64,000 nucleotides of DNA from Nostoc sp. FACHB-280. GTDB lineage: Bacteria > Cyanobacteriota > Cyanobacteriia > Cyanobacteriales > Nostocaceae. Shown here in pieces: positions 44,101 to 51,742 of the stretch. The notes under the pieces were generated by a model. That model did not search any database. It was not told where the DNA came from and worked only from the letters and a program-made list of their open reading frames with translations. The position numbers and the translations under genes were made by a program. Positions within the stretch are counted from its first letter, which is position 1. Each line of letters starts with the position of its first letter. The DNA lies in contig NZ_JACJSD010000030.1 in assembly GCF_014697615.1 (NCBI RefSeq), forward strand, positions 20,521 through 84,520, written 5' to 3'.

Positions 44101-47100
44101 CAAAGTCAAAGGTAGTAGCGATCGCCTAACGATCAAAAATCAGTATTATCCCTTTGAAGCTGTTTCAGTTGAAGAATTTCAATTTGATAACGGTGCAGTT
44201 GTTTGGACAAAAGAAAATATCAAACAACACTTACTAAAGTCTACAGATGGAGATGATTATTTATTAGGTTATTCCTGGGGTCTCAGAAACGATATCTTAG
44301 ATGGGGGCTTGGGAAATGACACTTTAGTAGGAGGTACTGGAGATGATACTTATATATTCAAACAAGGTTACGGTCAAGATGTTATTCAAGAAGATGAATA
44401 TGGCTTAAACAGTTTTTATGACATAGTTAAATTTGGTGTAGGTTTAACACTCCAAACAATAGACATTGTTCGACAAGGTGACGACTTAATTTTCAAAGTA
44501 AAAGGTAGTAGCGATCGCCTGACAATTAAAAATCAGTTTGGTGTCTATGAAGCTTACGCAATTGAAGAATTTCAATTTGATAACGGTGCAGTTGTTTGGA
44601 CAAAGGAAGATATCAAACAACACTTACTAAAGTCTACAGATGGAGATGACTACATAGCTGGTTATTCCTGGGGAATTAGAAACGAAACTTTAGATGGTGG
44701 CTTAGGAAATGACACCTTAATTGGAGGTACTGGTGATGATACCTATATCTTCAAATTAGGTTATGGTCAAGATGTTATTCAAGAAGCTGAATATGGCTTA
44801 AATAGTTTTTATGACATAGTGAAGTTTAGTGCAGGCTTAACACCCCAAACAATGGAAATTGTTCGGCAAGGTAATGACCTAATCTTTAAAGTAAAAGGTA
44901 GTAGCGATCGCCTGACAATTAAAAATCAGTTTGCTGTGTACGAAGCTTATGCAATTGAAGAATTTCAATTTGATAATGGTGCAGTTGTTTGGACAAAAGA
45001 AGATATCAAACAATACTTACTAAAGTCTACAGATGGAGACGACTACATAGCTGGGTACTCTGAGGGAATCAACAATGAAACTTTAGACGGTGGATTAGGC
45101 TATGACACCTTAGCTGGAGGTGCAGGCAATGACACATACATCTTTAAGTATGGCTATGGACAAGATGTCATTCAAGAAGATGCCTACGGCTTAAACAGTT
45201 TCTATGACACAGTTAAGTTTGGTGTAGGCTTAACTCCCAATATAATGGATATATTTCGACAAGGAAACGACCTGATTTTTAAAGTTAAGAACAGTAATGA
45301 TCAACTAACTATAAAAAATCAGTTTGATGAGCTTCTTGCGGTCGAAGAATTTCAATTTGATAACGGTGCAACTATCTGGACAAAAGCAGATATTAAAAAC
45401 TATATCGCTAGTACCCTCAATAATGCACCTATTGTCCAAAACGCAATCATAGATCAAACAACTAGTTCTAATAGTCCCTTCAACTTCACCGTCCCCGTAA
45501 ATACTTTCTCTGATGCAAATATAGGTGATAGCCTCAGTTATACAGCAACCAAAGAAGACGGCACTTCTTTACCCAGTTGGTTAACATTTAATCCCATCAC
45601 TCACACTTTTACAGGTACTCCCACATTAGCTGATGTTGGTATACTCAACATCAAAGTTGTAGCAACAGACAACAAAGGAGCAAATGTCAGTGATATATTT
45701 GCTATCAACATTCGCAACCTCACTGGTACTGCTGGCAACGATAACATCACTGGTACATCCAACGACGATGTAATTCAAGGCTTAGGCGGCAATGATACCC
45801 TGCTTGGTTTAGCTGGAAATGACACCATTGATGGCGGTACAGGTCAAGACACCATGACCGGAGGGTTAGACAATGACATCTACATTGTCGATAACAGCGC
45901 AGATAAAGTAGTCGAAAACGCTAACGAAGGAACGGATACTGTTCGCTCATCCATTAGCTACACCTTGGGTGACAATATAGAAAACTTAGTTTTAACAGGC
46001 ACTAGTAGCCTCTTAGGTACAGGGAACACACTCAACAATCTCATTACTGGTAATACTGGTGCTAACACACTTAATGGTAAAGCTGGTGATGACATCATTA
46101 ATGGAGAAGGTGGTAACGATACCCTGAATGGCGAAAGTGGTAATGATACCCTCAGTGGCGGTGCTGGTAATGACAGTTTAGACGGTGGTGCTGGTGACGA
46201 TGTGATGCTTGGTGGTGCAGGTGATGATACATACTACACCGATAGCAGTAACGACCAAATCATAGAAGTCTTCAATGAAGGAACTGATACCGTCCGTTCT
46301 GCTATCACTTGGACGCTAGGCTACAACCTAGAAAACCTGATTCTCACTGGTAGCAATGCTATCAATGGTACTGGGAATGCTTTGAAAAACAGTATTACTG
46401 GTAACACTGCCAATAACACCTTGTCAGGTGGCGATAATGATGACACTCTCAAAGGAGATGCTGGAGATGATACCCTCAATGGTGATGCTGGTAATGACTC
46501 CTTAGATGGCGGTGTGGGCAATGATGTCATGATTGGTGGTGTTGGTAATGACACCTATTACACTGACAGCATTAATGACCAAATTATAGAAGCAACTAAT
46601 GCCGGAACCGATACCGTCCGTTCTGCTATTAGTTGGACATTAGGCAACAACTTAGAAAACCTGATTCTCACAGGTAGCAATGCAATCAATGGTACTGGAA
46701 ACGCACTAGTTAATAACATCACCGGAAACAGTGCCAATAACAGTTTGTCTGGTGGTGATAATAATGACACTCTCAACGGTGGCGATGGGGATGATATTCT
46801 CAATGGAGGTAACGGAAATGATACTTTAATCGGTGGCAATGGCAACGATACACTCGTTGGTGGTCTTGGTAACGACAAGCTAACTGGTGGCACTGGTAAT
46901 GATAAATTTGTCTTTAACAGCCTGAGTGAAGGAAGTGATACTATTACTGACTTCAGTAGTACAGATGATGTCATTGTAGTACAAACACTGCTGGCTAACT
47001 TGAACTACACAGGCATAAATCCCATCGCCAATGGTTACATCAGAGGTATACAATCTGGGTTAAATACTCTCATTCAAGTTGACGCTGATGGTGTTGGTGG

Positions 47101-47179
47101 TAGTTCTGCTTTTAGTACCTTGGTCACGCTCAATAACTTTACTGCTACTAACTTCAGCCAGAATAACTTGATTTTCTAG
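38114..47179 (+). CDS. Giant RTX (haemolysin-type calcium-binding) protein, type I secretion substrate
   Basis: 3021 aa from MNQLQPNNLGEW (a TTG 12 nt upstream is in frame). The first ~830 residues are not RTX and contain hydrophobic glycine-rich stretches (residues ~400-440, FTGPIGILVGTVIGSLIGGV) that could insert in membranes. From ~850 there are GGxGxDxUx nonapeptide blocks and an EF-hand-like region (DLDNDGYLE, DLNNDGRITE, DANGNRKVE at ~1165-1260). Then come three FGRGYG modules, four IFKxGYGQD modules, a cadherin-like putative-Ig domain (~2440-2535), and more RTX blocks with IENLVLTG modules. The end (DKFVFNSLSEGSDTITDF... ) is a type I secretion tail. Likely exported, calcium-folded, adhesin- or toxin-like. 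No secretion genes are nearby. Confidence 0.92.
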   Translation: MNQLQPNNLGEWRIQANPNNIQLSQAINKLKNNFIQSENGVTSHGKTLTQLFSEYFLDNPKVTDTALIEMSRITRDDFAKQISTTSNDIAKKRFDDYEDNPLQVMTARFFANLIAKNPNEVNQLTTQLLDDNATVGLTGPGDALPQILWRHDINDPRGQGTLLHDVSDILDYIFKSISFRSRVGSDFNNVNSLNKALWGYEDSISSAILGMFIPATLEYIQDSLEAAPAQPVTTTGMLGSYVGGKVASYFVDDTFANQLLAQSLGSTVTGWVGDTVEQVLIDPNSIRVFSLPNRFVGNLVSNTVALGTGEIAENIIQALEIENTLAQIGVNTLTQAIVDYAFTSVAVEYFPNFAAKYLEITNVKEITSLSLVSSYVNSLASYAGSEFYKTLVRWNIIGEGQLNQGSAIGGSLLPTLSSLLGFTSFTGPIGILVGTVIGSLIGGVFADEDFPRAAYVVNIVDGKFVTKFAYEFDDGVADIARQMGESAKEILNYLAGTVGGQLLSVENVYYGHYIKELVYQLQDDAPGGSSYRRRVGFGENAQAAIEAGVVYQLTKTQIEGGDRYIKRLFNNYTNSRSNLDDFNELLQIAKEYGTYLDNPTLYQEYINKLAANSIQDADKRITDLQSRPWDRFVPEELNDALIKEVAANLSPTSIRLSLEGNDLIINGERIYNWLKIQSENKIQFLRFADGSIYTINIEEKYAEGMLFNSISGKFDIDLSSIPKVKQATLKLYEKDPTIKDFGLNTLPSQVSLSLSGNNLIINGEIIANWLTNTNNRLEILRFADGSRFKIVVENNSKVKLENELVANWKTVLAKAAEFNLSTPQSSDRYKGNNVTKILYGSGGVVQGSDNSDDVLISSSAAETLKGGKSDDVYRYSLGSGKDIIEDIGGVDVIEFDSNIQLSNLQLQQSGSNLIINIINSSNPTAPITNQLTIKNFATNKIEFIRLGNNEEYFLDNTNGQWQLKPTSSVQTSTSSNTIIQGTIGADVLRGLGENDTLSGGAGNDTYLYSFGDGLNTTIYDTGDYEGKVRDGGIDTLVLGTNTIHSLKLQDKDLIITVSYVLPSLNANGGNNEAQPITITIKNWVDENSRIEFIRLANGKDFYPTLAADGSVSLQPVLTQGESTLDVQLDVPDSYALSSYKLAVVDLFGNGLQLISAQDSFAMSDLDNDGYLEQTGWVSPSDGILVIDLNNDGRITELNEFISLTAQTNVTAISSLNSNGDRLLNYQDTNFEKIRVWVDANGNRKVELGELAALHRYGIEDVSLASQQKNFEIAGNLVTASTYFTQLGYQFRKRSQIFDVTFAYNPNGVKLETLPGGINKFNFENKPDILIADDTAGSLDLTIDPTITYSVTGGKNNDKLTILASNTTGGILNGGAGDDTLTGAGGSDIINGGKGKDVIKAGAGDDTITVDQDDILTSLDGGEGFDIVTIDSDARFHLILNDINNIESIIGNKLSNQITYNGVKAILISGDLGNDTITGGEGDDQIEGGEGKDKLSGNKGKDLLLGGLDDDSLYGDQGDDQLYGQEGDDFLDGGDGSDIIDGGLGNDQLSGGFSQNSQNTFIFGRGYGIDTILANYNNGLDIISFKTGISPSDIFFWRNPNPSFYADRDNLYLGIKNTNDRIIIQRQFPGGSNGIDQFVFADGTIWTRENIQTWLLQSTNGDDYLIGYSGNDTLDGSAGNDSFEGGAGNNTYIFGRGYGVDTIIENYNTATDIVSFKAGISPSDIIFWRKPTSFHERDNLYIGIKNTNDRLIIQGHFKSNANGIDQFVFADGTIWTRENIQTWLLQSTSNDDYLIGDQRNDTLDGGAGNDSFEGGAGNNTYIFGRGYGVDTVVENSNTGTDIVSFKTGIIPSDIIFYRRINSFHEKDNLYIGIKNTNDRLIIQGHFKGNAYGIDQFVFVNGTTITRSDINALSLPESLPEDNLVSGDGNANILEDATGNDTLAGKTGNDTYIFKQGYGQDTIQEENSNSNYYDIVKFGAGLTPQTMEIVRQGDDLIFKVKGSSDRLTIKNQYYPFEAVSVEEFQFDNGAVVWTKENIKQHLLKSTDGDDYLLGYSWGLRNDILDGGLGNDTLVGGTGDDTYIFKQGYGQDVIQEDEYGLNSFYDIVKFGVGLTLQTIDIVRQGDDLIFKVKGSSDRLTIKNQFGVYEAYAIEEFQFDNGAVVWTKEDIKQHLLKSTDGDDYIAGYSWGIRNETLDGGLGNDTLIGGTGDDTYIFKLGYGQDVIQEAEYGLNSFYDIVKFSAGLTPQTMEIVRQGNDLIFKVKGSSDRLTIKNQFAVYEAYAIEEFQFDNGAVVWTKEDIKQYLLKSTDGDDYIAGYSEGINNETLDGGLGYDTLAGGAGNDTYIFKYGYGQDVIQEDAYGLNSFYDTVKFGVGLTPNIMDIFRQGNDLIFKVKNSNDQLTIKNQFDELLAVEEFQFDNGATIWTKADIKNYIASTLNNAPIVQNAIIDQTTSSNSPFNFTVPVNTFSDANIGDSLSYTATKEDGTSLPSWLTFNPITHTFTGTPTLADVGILNIKVVATDNKGANVSDIFAINIRNLTGTAGNDNITGTSNDDVIQGLGGNDTLLGLAGNDTIDGGTGQDTMTGGLDNDIYIVDNSADKVVENANEGTDTVRSSISYTLGDNIENLVLTGTSSLLGTGNTLNNLITGNTGANTLNGKAGDDIINGEGGNDTLNGESGNDTLSGGAGNDSLDGGAGDDVMLGGAGDDTYYTDSSNDQIIEVFNEGTDTVRSAITWTLGYNLENLILTGSNAINGTGNALKNSITGNTANNTLSGGDNDDTLKGDAGDDTLNGDAGNDSLDGGVGNDVMIGGVGNDTYYTDSINDQIIEATNAGTDTVRSAISWTLGNNLENLILTGSNAINGTGNALVNNITGNSANNSLSGGDNNDTLNGGDGDDILNGGNGNDTLIGGNGNDTLVGGLGNDKLTGGTGNDKFVFNSLSEGSDTITDFSSTDDVIVVQTLLANLNYTGINPIANGYIRGIQSGLNTLIQVDADGVGGSSAFSTLVTLNNFTATNFSQNNLIF
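42788..43850 (+). repeat. Three ~390-bp modules (IFGRGYG type) in the RTX gene
   Basis: Copies begin near 42788, 43180 and 43567. Each encodes IFGRGYG(I/V)DT, then a GISPSDI and NTNDR-(L/I)IIQ strand block, GIDQFVFADGT and a short RTX run. Similarity is high at DNA level, which suggests recent duplication. Confidence 0.85.
43960..45400 (+). repeat. Four ~390-bp modules (IFK-GYGQD type) in the RTX gene
   Basis: Copies begin near 43960, 44347, 44740 and 45134. Each encodes TYIFK.GYGQD, FYDIVKFGAGLTPQTM, GSSDRLTIKNQF, EEFQFDNGAVVWTKE and a degenerate RTX run. The central copies are nearly identical over long stretches. Confidence 0.85.
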
Positions 47180-47233
47180 TCTAGTGCAAAGTTCTGTTGG
47201 CAGACTAGCAATTGTGGCTTTCCCCTTCTCTCC

Positions 47234-47440
47234 TTATTGTCTTAATCTGGTTTGGTGATTTGAAGTTGTTCGCAGTTGTTGGGTTTGGGCTTCGCCCTTA
47301 AACTCCCGTTCGCCCACAACCCCCAACGCTTCTTCAAATGGTTGTGTGGCTTCCAGACAACTCAAACCTTCAAAACCTTCCGCCTCCACTCGCACTTCAC
47401 CCGTCAATTTATCGAAATGGATCAAAATTGCGCGTTCCAT
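47234..47440 (-). CDS. DUF2997 family protein
   Basis: 68 aa: MERAILIHFDKLTGEVRVEAEGFEGLSCLEATQPFEEALG matches the small DUF2997 family, usually encoded beside DUF1257 (Ycf35-like) genes, as here. The C-terminus (EAQTQQLRTTSNHQTRLRQ) is polar. It starts 3 bp after the upstream DUF1257 stop. Molecular role unknown. Confidence 0.8.
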   Translation of the reverse strand: MERAILIHFDKLTGEVRVEAEGFEGLSCLEATQPFEEALGVVGEREFKGEAQTQQLRTTSNHQTRLRQ

Positions 47441-47443
47441 GAA

Positions 47444-47893
47444 TTACCTCCTAGCAAACTGTTGAACCTCCTGATGACCCGCAAAAGTTAGGCGTAGGGT
47501 TTGAACTTGCCCCTTGGTTTCCTCACTAATAGTGCATTCACCAAATCGCTCTTGTAATTCGGCAGCTTTGGCTCTCACCATTCGTTTACCATAAGCCTGC
47601 ATTAGCTGGTGACTAAAGAAGTCTTCTCCAAATCTCGGAACCGTTTCATACTCGTCATGGATTACGTCATACACACCACTGCTTTGATTCCAGCGAAAAC
47701 CAATATCTGCACGAGCTTTTATGGTGTAACCAGGGACAATAATCTCTGCGCTTTGCCCTTCATTATCCCCGTAGTAGCCAGTTAATGGTTGCGGTGTTTC
47801 GTGGACTTGGGGCTTGAGACTTAAATCCTCCAAAGCTTGTACCAAGCACTCAAGGGATGTTAAGCGAGTTCTGAGTGTTGAGAAATGCGACAT
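47444..47893 (-). CDS. DUF1257 (Ycf35-like) protein, copy 1
   Basis: 149 aa starting MSHFSTLRTRLTSLECLVQALEDL, with GYYGDNEGQSAEIIVPGY and FRWNQSSGVYDVIHDEYE as family hallmarks. Ycf35-like proteins occur in cyanobacteria and some plastids and often accompany DUF2997 and an AAA ATPase; function not established. It lies 1 bp after a second copy. Confidence 0.85.
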   Translation of the reverse strand: MSHFSTLRTRLTSLECLVQALEDLSLKPQVHETPQPLTGYYGDNEGQSAEIIVPGYTIKARADIGFRWNQSSGVYDVIHDEYETVPRFGEDFFSHQLMQAYGKRMVRAKAAELQERFGECTISEETKGQVQTLRLTFAGHQEVQQFARR

Positions 47894-47894
47894 A

Positions 47895-48332
47895 CTATCT
47901 CCTTAGTATTTGATTCGGTAAAGCGACGCGAACAGTTGTAACCGAACCATGAGTTACGGTTTCCACTACTTCACCACCCATCTGCGTAGCAAGTTTAGGC
48001 AAGTACAAGTTGATGTATTCTTGTTGCAGCAAAGGGAGAAACTGCGACCCTAGCCCAAAATCTCTTTTCGCTAGTCCAAAGCTTTTGTCGTAATCAGAAA
48101 TGAAACATTCATACTCACTGCCGTTCCAGTAAAAACCTAAATCATTGCTGAGACTGCTAATTTGATTACGGGGTACAACGATGTGAGCAGTTTGTTCTCT
48201 CCTGTCACCTCTATAGCCAAATAAATTTACTGGCTGATCATGGATTTGTGGGTAGAAACCAAATCTTTGCAATGCTTCAACCAAACAGGCTTGGTCTTTA
48301 AATTTGACTTCGATTTTCGAGAAGTGTGACAT
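47895..48332 (-). CDS. DUF1257 (Ycf35-like) protein, copy 2
   Basis: 145 aa: MSHFSKIEVKFKDQACLVEALQRFGF, GYRGDRREQTAHIVVPRN and LGFYWNGSEYECFISDYD align with the neighbouring copy but are clearly diverged. Tandem divergent paralogues suggest a heteromeric complex. First DUF1257 of the operon. Confidence 0.85.
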   Translation of the reverse strand: MSHFSKIEVKFKDQACLVEALQRFGFYPQIHDQPVNLFGYRGDRREQTAHIVVPRNQISSLSNDLGFYWNGSEYECFISDYDKSFGLAKRDFGLGSQFLPLLQQEYINLYLPKLATQMGGEVVETVTHGSVTTVRVALPNQILRR

Positions 48333-48400
48333 ATTTAAAACACCAAAGAATTTTCAATTTTGTGCAATGCAATGAATTATTCTCACTGCATTGCATTTTT

Positions 48401-49468
48401 TCATCGGAACTTAAACGCACTAACAGTTGCCACCGTCAGCCCAACGTCAGAGCTTGCCAGTTGTTGCAGATTGCGCTGCTCATCTAGAAGTTTGGCTCTG
48501 ATGTCGTCCATTTTCTGCTGTAGTTGCGATCGCCCTTCACCACCCAGATTCTTAGATTCGATATCTGGGTCGTTGACAATGGAATTCAAATGCTCCATCA
48601 TCGACTGCAAACTACCACCAGCTTCCGGTGACGCATTCGCCAGCAAAACCTGTACCTTCTGGAGATGTTTCTGCATTTTTTGCTTGAAGCGTACTGGCTT
48701 TCGTCCGGGTTCCCAATCAGCCAACTCTTCTAACAACTGCGCGGCGAGTTGTTCACCTCCAGCGATCGCCGCTTCCTTGAGCCGTTGTTCTAGGTTTTGG
48801 TCGTACTGTTGAATGAACTGGGTGATTTGGTTCAAGCATTCGGCTTGTTGCTGGTTCAACTGTTCAGATAATGCCGGGATGATCATGGGGCGACCGATAA
48901 TCACTTGCAAACAATCTTCTAACTCACTCAATGTCGGGAATGCTCTCAACAGATTTGCTTTAACTTCTTGTTGCTTGTCTTGTGGTAGTTCCCAAGTGTT
49001 CAACGAAATAAAGTTTTCGATGCGTTGCTGATAATCTTCTAAGCCTTGCTCGTACTCATCTTTTAACTTGGCTCGAAGTGCTGGCGCGATCGCATCTCTA
49101 ATGTTAAGCAACTGACTCCAGACCAGGGGAGCCAAATCAATCGGGCAAATCCAATCACCGTTGTCAGATGTCATCCATTCCTGGACAGAAGCGATTTCTT
49201 GCCTGAGTTGACTTGCTGCCTCATTTAAAGCTTTGAATACTTTAATACCACGCAAGCCTACTTCAGAATTCGTTACTTTAATCAGGTCGGATTCTGTGCC
49301 AGTATCTTCAGATTTCAACACGTCTGCCCATTTTGGTGCTGCACTTATGGTGCTGTTTTTGATTCTGATGCTAAAGCGAATACGGGTTTTATTTAATTTG
49401 GAGAAATTGATTCTTTCAACAGTTGCATTTTGCAAGAATGTTTCATCTGCCGCAATTGCTTGTACCAT
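48401..49468 (-). CDS. Coiled-coil protein upstream of the DUF1257 operon (possibly DUF3150-like)
   Basis: 355 aa. The N-terminal ~110 residues are globular (VERINFSKLNKTRIRFSIRIKNS... GLRGIKVFKALNEAASQLRQEIASVQEWM). Most of the rest is helical with coiled-coil stretches (AKLKDEYEQGLEDYQQRIENF, LSEQLNQQQAECLNQITQF). It resembles the DUF3150-type proteins of bacteria, from memory only. Probably in the operon with the two DUF1257 genes 68 bp downstream. Confidence 0.65.
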   Translation of the reverse strand: MVQAIAADETFLQNATVERINFSKLNKTRIRFSIRIKNSTISAAPKWADVLKSEDTGTESDLIKVTNSEVGLRGIKVFKALNEAASQLRQEIASVQEWMTSDNGDWICPIDLAPLVWSQLLNIRDAIAPALRAKLKDEYEQGLEDYQQRIENFISLNTWELPQDKQQEVKANLLRAFPTLSELEDCLQVIIGRPMIIPALSEQLNQQQAECLNQITQFIQQYDQNLEQRLKEAAIAGGEQLAAQLLEELADWEPGRKPVRFKQKMQKHLQKVQVLLANASPEAGGSLQSMMEHLNSIVNDPDIESKNLGGEGRSQLQQKMDDIRAKLLDEQRNLQQLASSDVGLTVATVSAFKFR

Positions 49469-49515
49469 TTTTCAGTACCTATTACTAAGTTTTCTCTCAA
49501 TCATCAGCGAAGCGC

Positions 49516-49716
49516 ATCAACAATTCGCAATTCGCAATGGGCTAACGCCCCGCTCCGCTAACGCAATTCGCAGTTATGATTAGTAGATATTTAAATCCTT
49601 TGTGCCATTGCTAACCATTGCATTAATTACTTGAAACCAGCATTTTTAAATGCTAATCTATGTTTAATTATTCAATTGGATACTTCGCACTTTAATTGCG
49701 AATTGCGAATTGCAAA
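49516..49716. repeat. AATTGCG heptamer-type repeats
   Basis: AATTCGCAATTCGCAATGGG at 49522 and AATTGCGAATTGCGAATTGC at 49693 bracket a ~150-bp spacer that also contains a GCTAACGCCCCGCTCCGCTA palindrome-like block. Short tandem heptamers of this kind are typical of heterocystous cyanobacterial spacers. Confidence 0.65.
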
Positions 49717-49721
49717 TTGAT

Positions 49722-49982
49722 TTATAGCAACCCCATCTGCACTACAGTTTGCTCCTTCAGAGGCTCACAAGTCATTCCCTCGACTTCCTGACATCTAATC
49801 CACAACTTTGTAGAATTCAAGAAAATCTCTGATGTCTTTCGTTGGTTTGGTAGGGGTGCAAATACGTACTTGCTATTCTTGCCACTGCCATCAGTTCGCA
49901 CGTATCTGTATTGCACACAATCAATTAAATAAATTTTCGATTGATTCAGTGTTTTTGGATCAAAAACTGGTTTTAGTTCCAT
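49722..49982 (-). CDS. Hypothetical protein
   Basis: 86 aa: MELKPVFDPKTLNQSKIYLIDCVQYRYVRTDGSGKNSKYVFAPL, then LWIRCQEVEGMTCEPL. Compact, beta-rich, with three Cys. Not recognised. It is the last of three small minus-strand genes separated by repeat-filled spacers. Confidence 0.55.
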   Translation of the reverse strand: MELKPVFDPKTLNQSKIYLIDCVQYRYVRTDGSGKNSKYVFAPLPNQRKTSEIFLNSTKLWIRCQEVEGMTCEPLKEQTVVQMGLL

Positions 49983-50014
49983 GATTTATTCTCCAATTCG
50001 AGATAATACCCATT

Positions 50015-50154
50015 TTTTGAATTCAAAATGCAAAATTCAAAATTCAAAATGAAGAATCAGGAAGATTTTGAATTTTATTAATTTTAAGTACAAACCCCCA
50101 TTAATCTCTTTAATTTTGAATTTTGAATTAATAATTTTGAATTCCCGAAGGGGT
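50015..50154. repeat. AAAATTC-type tandem repeats
   Basis: TTGAATTCAAAATGCAAAATTC followed by AAAATTCAAAATGAAG (50015-50052), and an inverted set TTTTGAATTTTGAATTAATAATTTTGAATTC (50114-50144) that overlaps the 3' end of the next gene and encodes its last residues (SKLLIQNSKLK). The repeat has invaded a coding end. Confidence 0.7.
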
Positions 50155-50308
50155 TGACCTTGGCTATCTCTTTTGTTATCAAATCTTGAATCACAGTTTG
50201 GCTAAAAGTTAGTTCTGACAATCTAGCTTTTCCTCCTCTGTTCTTGAGAAACAGCAGACAGGCATTAGAATTATCAGCAGACTTCTTAGTGCTGGTTTTG
50301 GTTTTCAT
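50084..50308 (-). CDS. Small basic protein whose C-terminus is made of repeat DNA
   Basis: 74 aa: MKTKTSTKKSADNSNACLLFLKNRGGKARLSELTFSQTVIQDLITKEIAKVNPFGN, then NSKLLIQNSKLKRLMGVCT from the AAAATTC repeats. Helical wHTH-like centre. Unrecognised. Confidence 0.5.
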   Translation of the reverse strand: MKTKTSTKKSADNSNACLLFLKNRGGKARLSELTFSQTVIQDLITKEIAKVNPFGNSKLLIQNSKLKRLMGVCT

Positions 50309-50387
50309 ATTCTTGATGGTTGAAGTTGTTTGAGGTAGGAATTCAGGAGTTGTGAGATTGAAAACTCCTGAACTCTTGGGATTTGTT

Positions 50388-50690
50388 CTAGCTGTAAACT
50401 TGCAACGATGGGGCTTTCCGTTTCAAATTCCCCTGTCCATCATCACCATTAGTTGTGATTGTTGGACTTTTGCATTCAGAAGAATTGCAAGTGAAATCCC
50501 AATGATTAATCTGCAATTTTCCTCGATGCTCTACCAGCACAATCTTGTTTTTGTACTTGGGGTCTTTGCTGCTAATAGTGAAGGCATCACCCAAAGCATA
50601 GAAACCAGTCGAAACAAAGGCGCGTTTATCAACACCCATTAAGGCATCCCAGGCAAGTTGTTTTTCTTGTTGCTTGTTCATTGAGTTCAC
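50388..50690 (-). CDS. Hypothetical protein
   Basis: 100 aa. Helical N-terminus (QQEKQLAWDALMGVDKRAF), then a beta-rich part (DAFTISSKDPKYKNKIVLVEHRGKLQINHWDFTCNSSEC). The wording KLQINHWDF...CNSSEC suggests a small Cys-containing domain. Not recognised. Start could be the ATG at 50681. Confidence 0.55.
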   Translation of the reverse strand: MNSMNKQQEKQLAWDALMGVDKRAFVSTGFYALGDAFTISSKDPKYKNKIVLVEHRGKLQINHWDFTCNSSECKSPTITTNGDDGQGNLKRKAPSLQVYS

Positions 50691-50853
50691 TTGAAGTTAT
50701 CATTGCAGTCTTTGCGAAGCGATACTGCTTATGCCACAATTGCCATTGTAGTTGAATCGATTTCCCGAAGGGATCGCTTATTAGTTCAATAAGCGATTGC
50801 TTTGGGTTTAGTAGAAGTAAGAGACTGCTACCAAAGCATAATTTTTGGCAATC

Positions 50854-50882
50854 AAAAAGCGGTCTGCTGTTAACAAACCGCC
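50854..50882 (-). terminator. Probable terminator of the 50966-51694 gene
   Basis: On the minus strand GCGGT...ACCGC with an inner TGTT/AACA pairing is followed by TTTTTGATT. It lies ~85 bp beyond the stop codon of the minus-strand gene. Confidence 0.5.
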
Positions 50883-50965
50883 TCTCCTCTTGGTATGTTG
50901 TATTAAAATCTGGAATTTTGTTGATTAAGACGATATTTTAAAACTTCGCCTTGTCCTGTCGTGAC

Positions 50966-51694
50966 TTATTTTGACAGATGATCTACTAGTGACCAATTCA
51001 TCATCAATTCTTGTTCATCTTGGTTGAGATTATCTTGCTCTTGAAGAAGAGTTTGCCAATTAGTAAGAAGTCGAATGGTTTTTTGTCTGAATTCGTTGGT
51101 TTCTGGGAGTGTCCACAATTCAATAAAAGCTTGACGTTGTGTTTCTCCTTTGCCTAAAATCCTTAACCATAATGTTTCTGCTGTCATAGGTAACTTGTCA
51201 ATGGCTACTATAACAAGTCGAAAAACATTCGGCAGAAAGTAAATTCCAGTCGGCCAGTTTTTGAGATTTAATTGTGCGCCAAAACCGTCGAGCAGTTTAC
51301 CTGAAGCTGATGGTACTACAATCCATAAACGAGGTAAATCATCGTCATCTAAAGCTTTACCTTCTGCTTCTGCCCGATCATTTAAAGTAGAAAAGACGCT
51401 GAGAAGTTTGCGAAGGCAATTTCGGACATCTGTTTCATCAATTTGTTCACAATAAACTTCTATTGCACAATCACTCTGAGTAACTCTCTGGAGCAATTTA
51501 ATTGAGTGATTTTCGGTTTGAGTTGTTTGTTTCGAGAAAAACAGAACAATTCCCCGCCGTTCCTCATCCGTTATTAAACCACTCAGTGCTACATTACCCA
51601 ATGGTGAAAGCAGGTATTCAAGGTAATGTTCAACGAATTGACTGTAGAATCTTTGGGTCATCTTTTGATAAGTTGTTAATTCACTTTTCCTCAA
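50966..51694 (-). CDS. Hypothetical cyanobacterial protein
   Basis: 242 aa. Central part IVVPSASGKLLDGFGAQLNLKNWPTGIYFLPN, followed by FRLVIVAIDKLPMTAETLWLRILGKGETQRQAFIELWTL and a helical end. Similar proteins are frequent in filamentous cyanobacteria and appear related to the Rpn/PD-(D/E)XK class, though no catalytic set is obvious. Function unknown. Confidence 0.65.
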   Translation of the reverse strand: MRKSELTTYQKMTQRFYSQFVEHYLEYLLSPLGNVALSGLITDEERRGIVLFFSKQTTQTENHSIKLLQRVTQSDCAIEVYCEQIDETDVRNCLRKLLSVFSTLNDRAEAEGKALDDDDLPRLWIVVPSASGKLLDGFGAQLNLKNWPTGIYFLPNVFRLVIVAIDKLPMTAETLWLRILGKGETQRQAFIELWTLPETNEFRQKTIRLLTNWQTLLQEQDNLNQDEQELMMNWSLVDHLSK

Positions 51695-51742
51695 AAAATA
51701 CTCAAAAACCGATGTTTGGAAGGTGAAAGTAGGTATTTTTAG

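Noticed and set aside
42788..45400. Regular repeats considered as a CRISPR array
   Set aside because: Units are ~390 bp, coding and in frame within the RTX gene. No short repeat-spacer pattern or cas gene is present anywhere in the window.
46321..46974. Minus-strand frames rich in Leu/Pro/Ser opposite the RTX gene
   Set aside because: They are the antisense reading of glycine/aspartate RTX repeats.
48360..49583. Plus-strand Cys/Ser-rich frames opposite the 48401-49468 gene
   Set aside because: Composition is that of an antisense shadow; the minus-strand gene has coherent coiled-coil structure and operon context.
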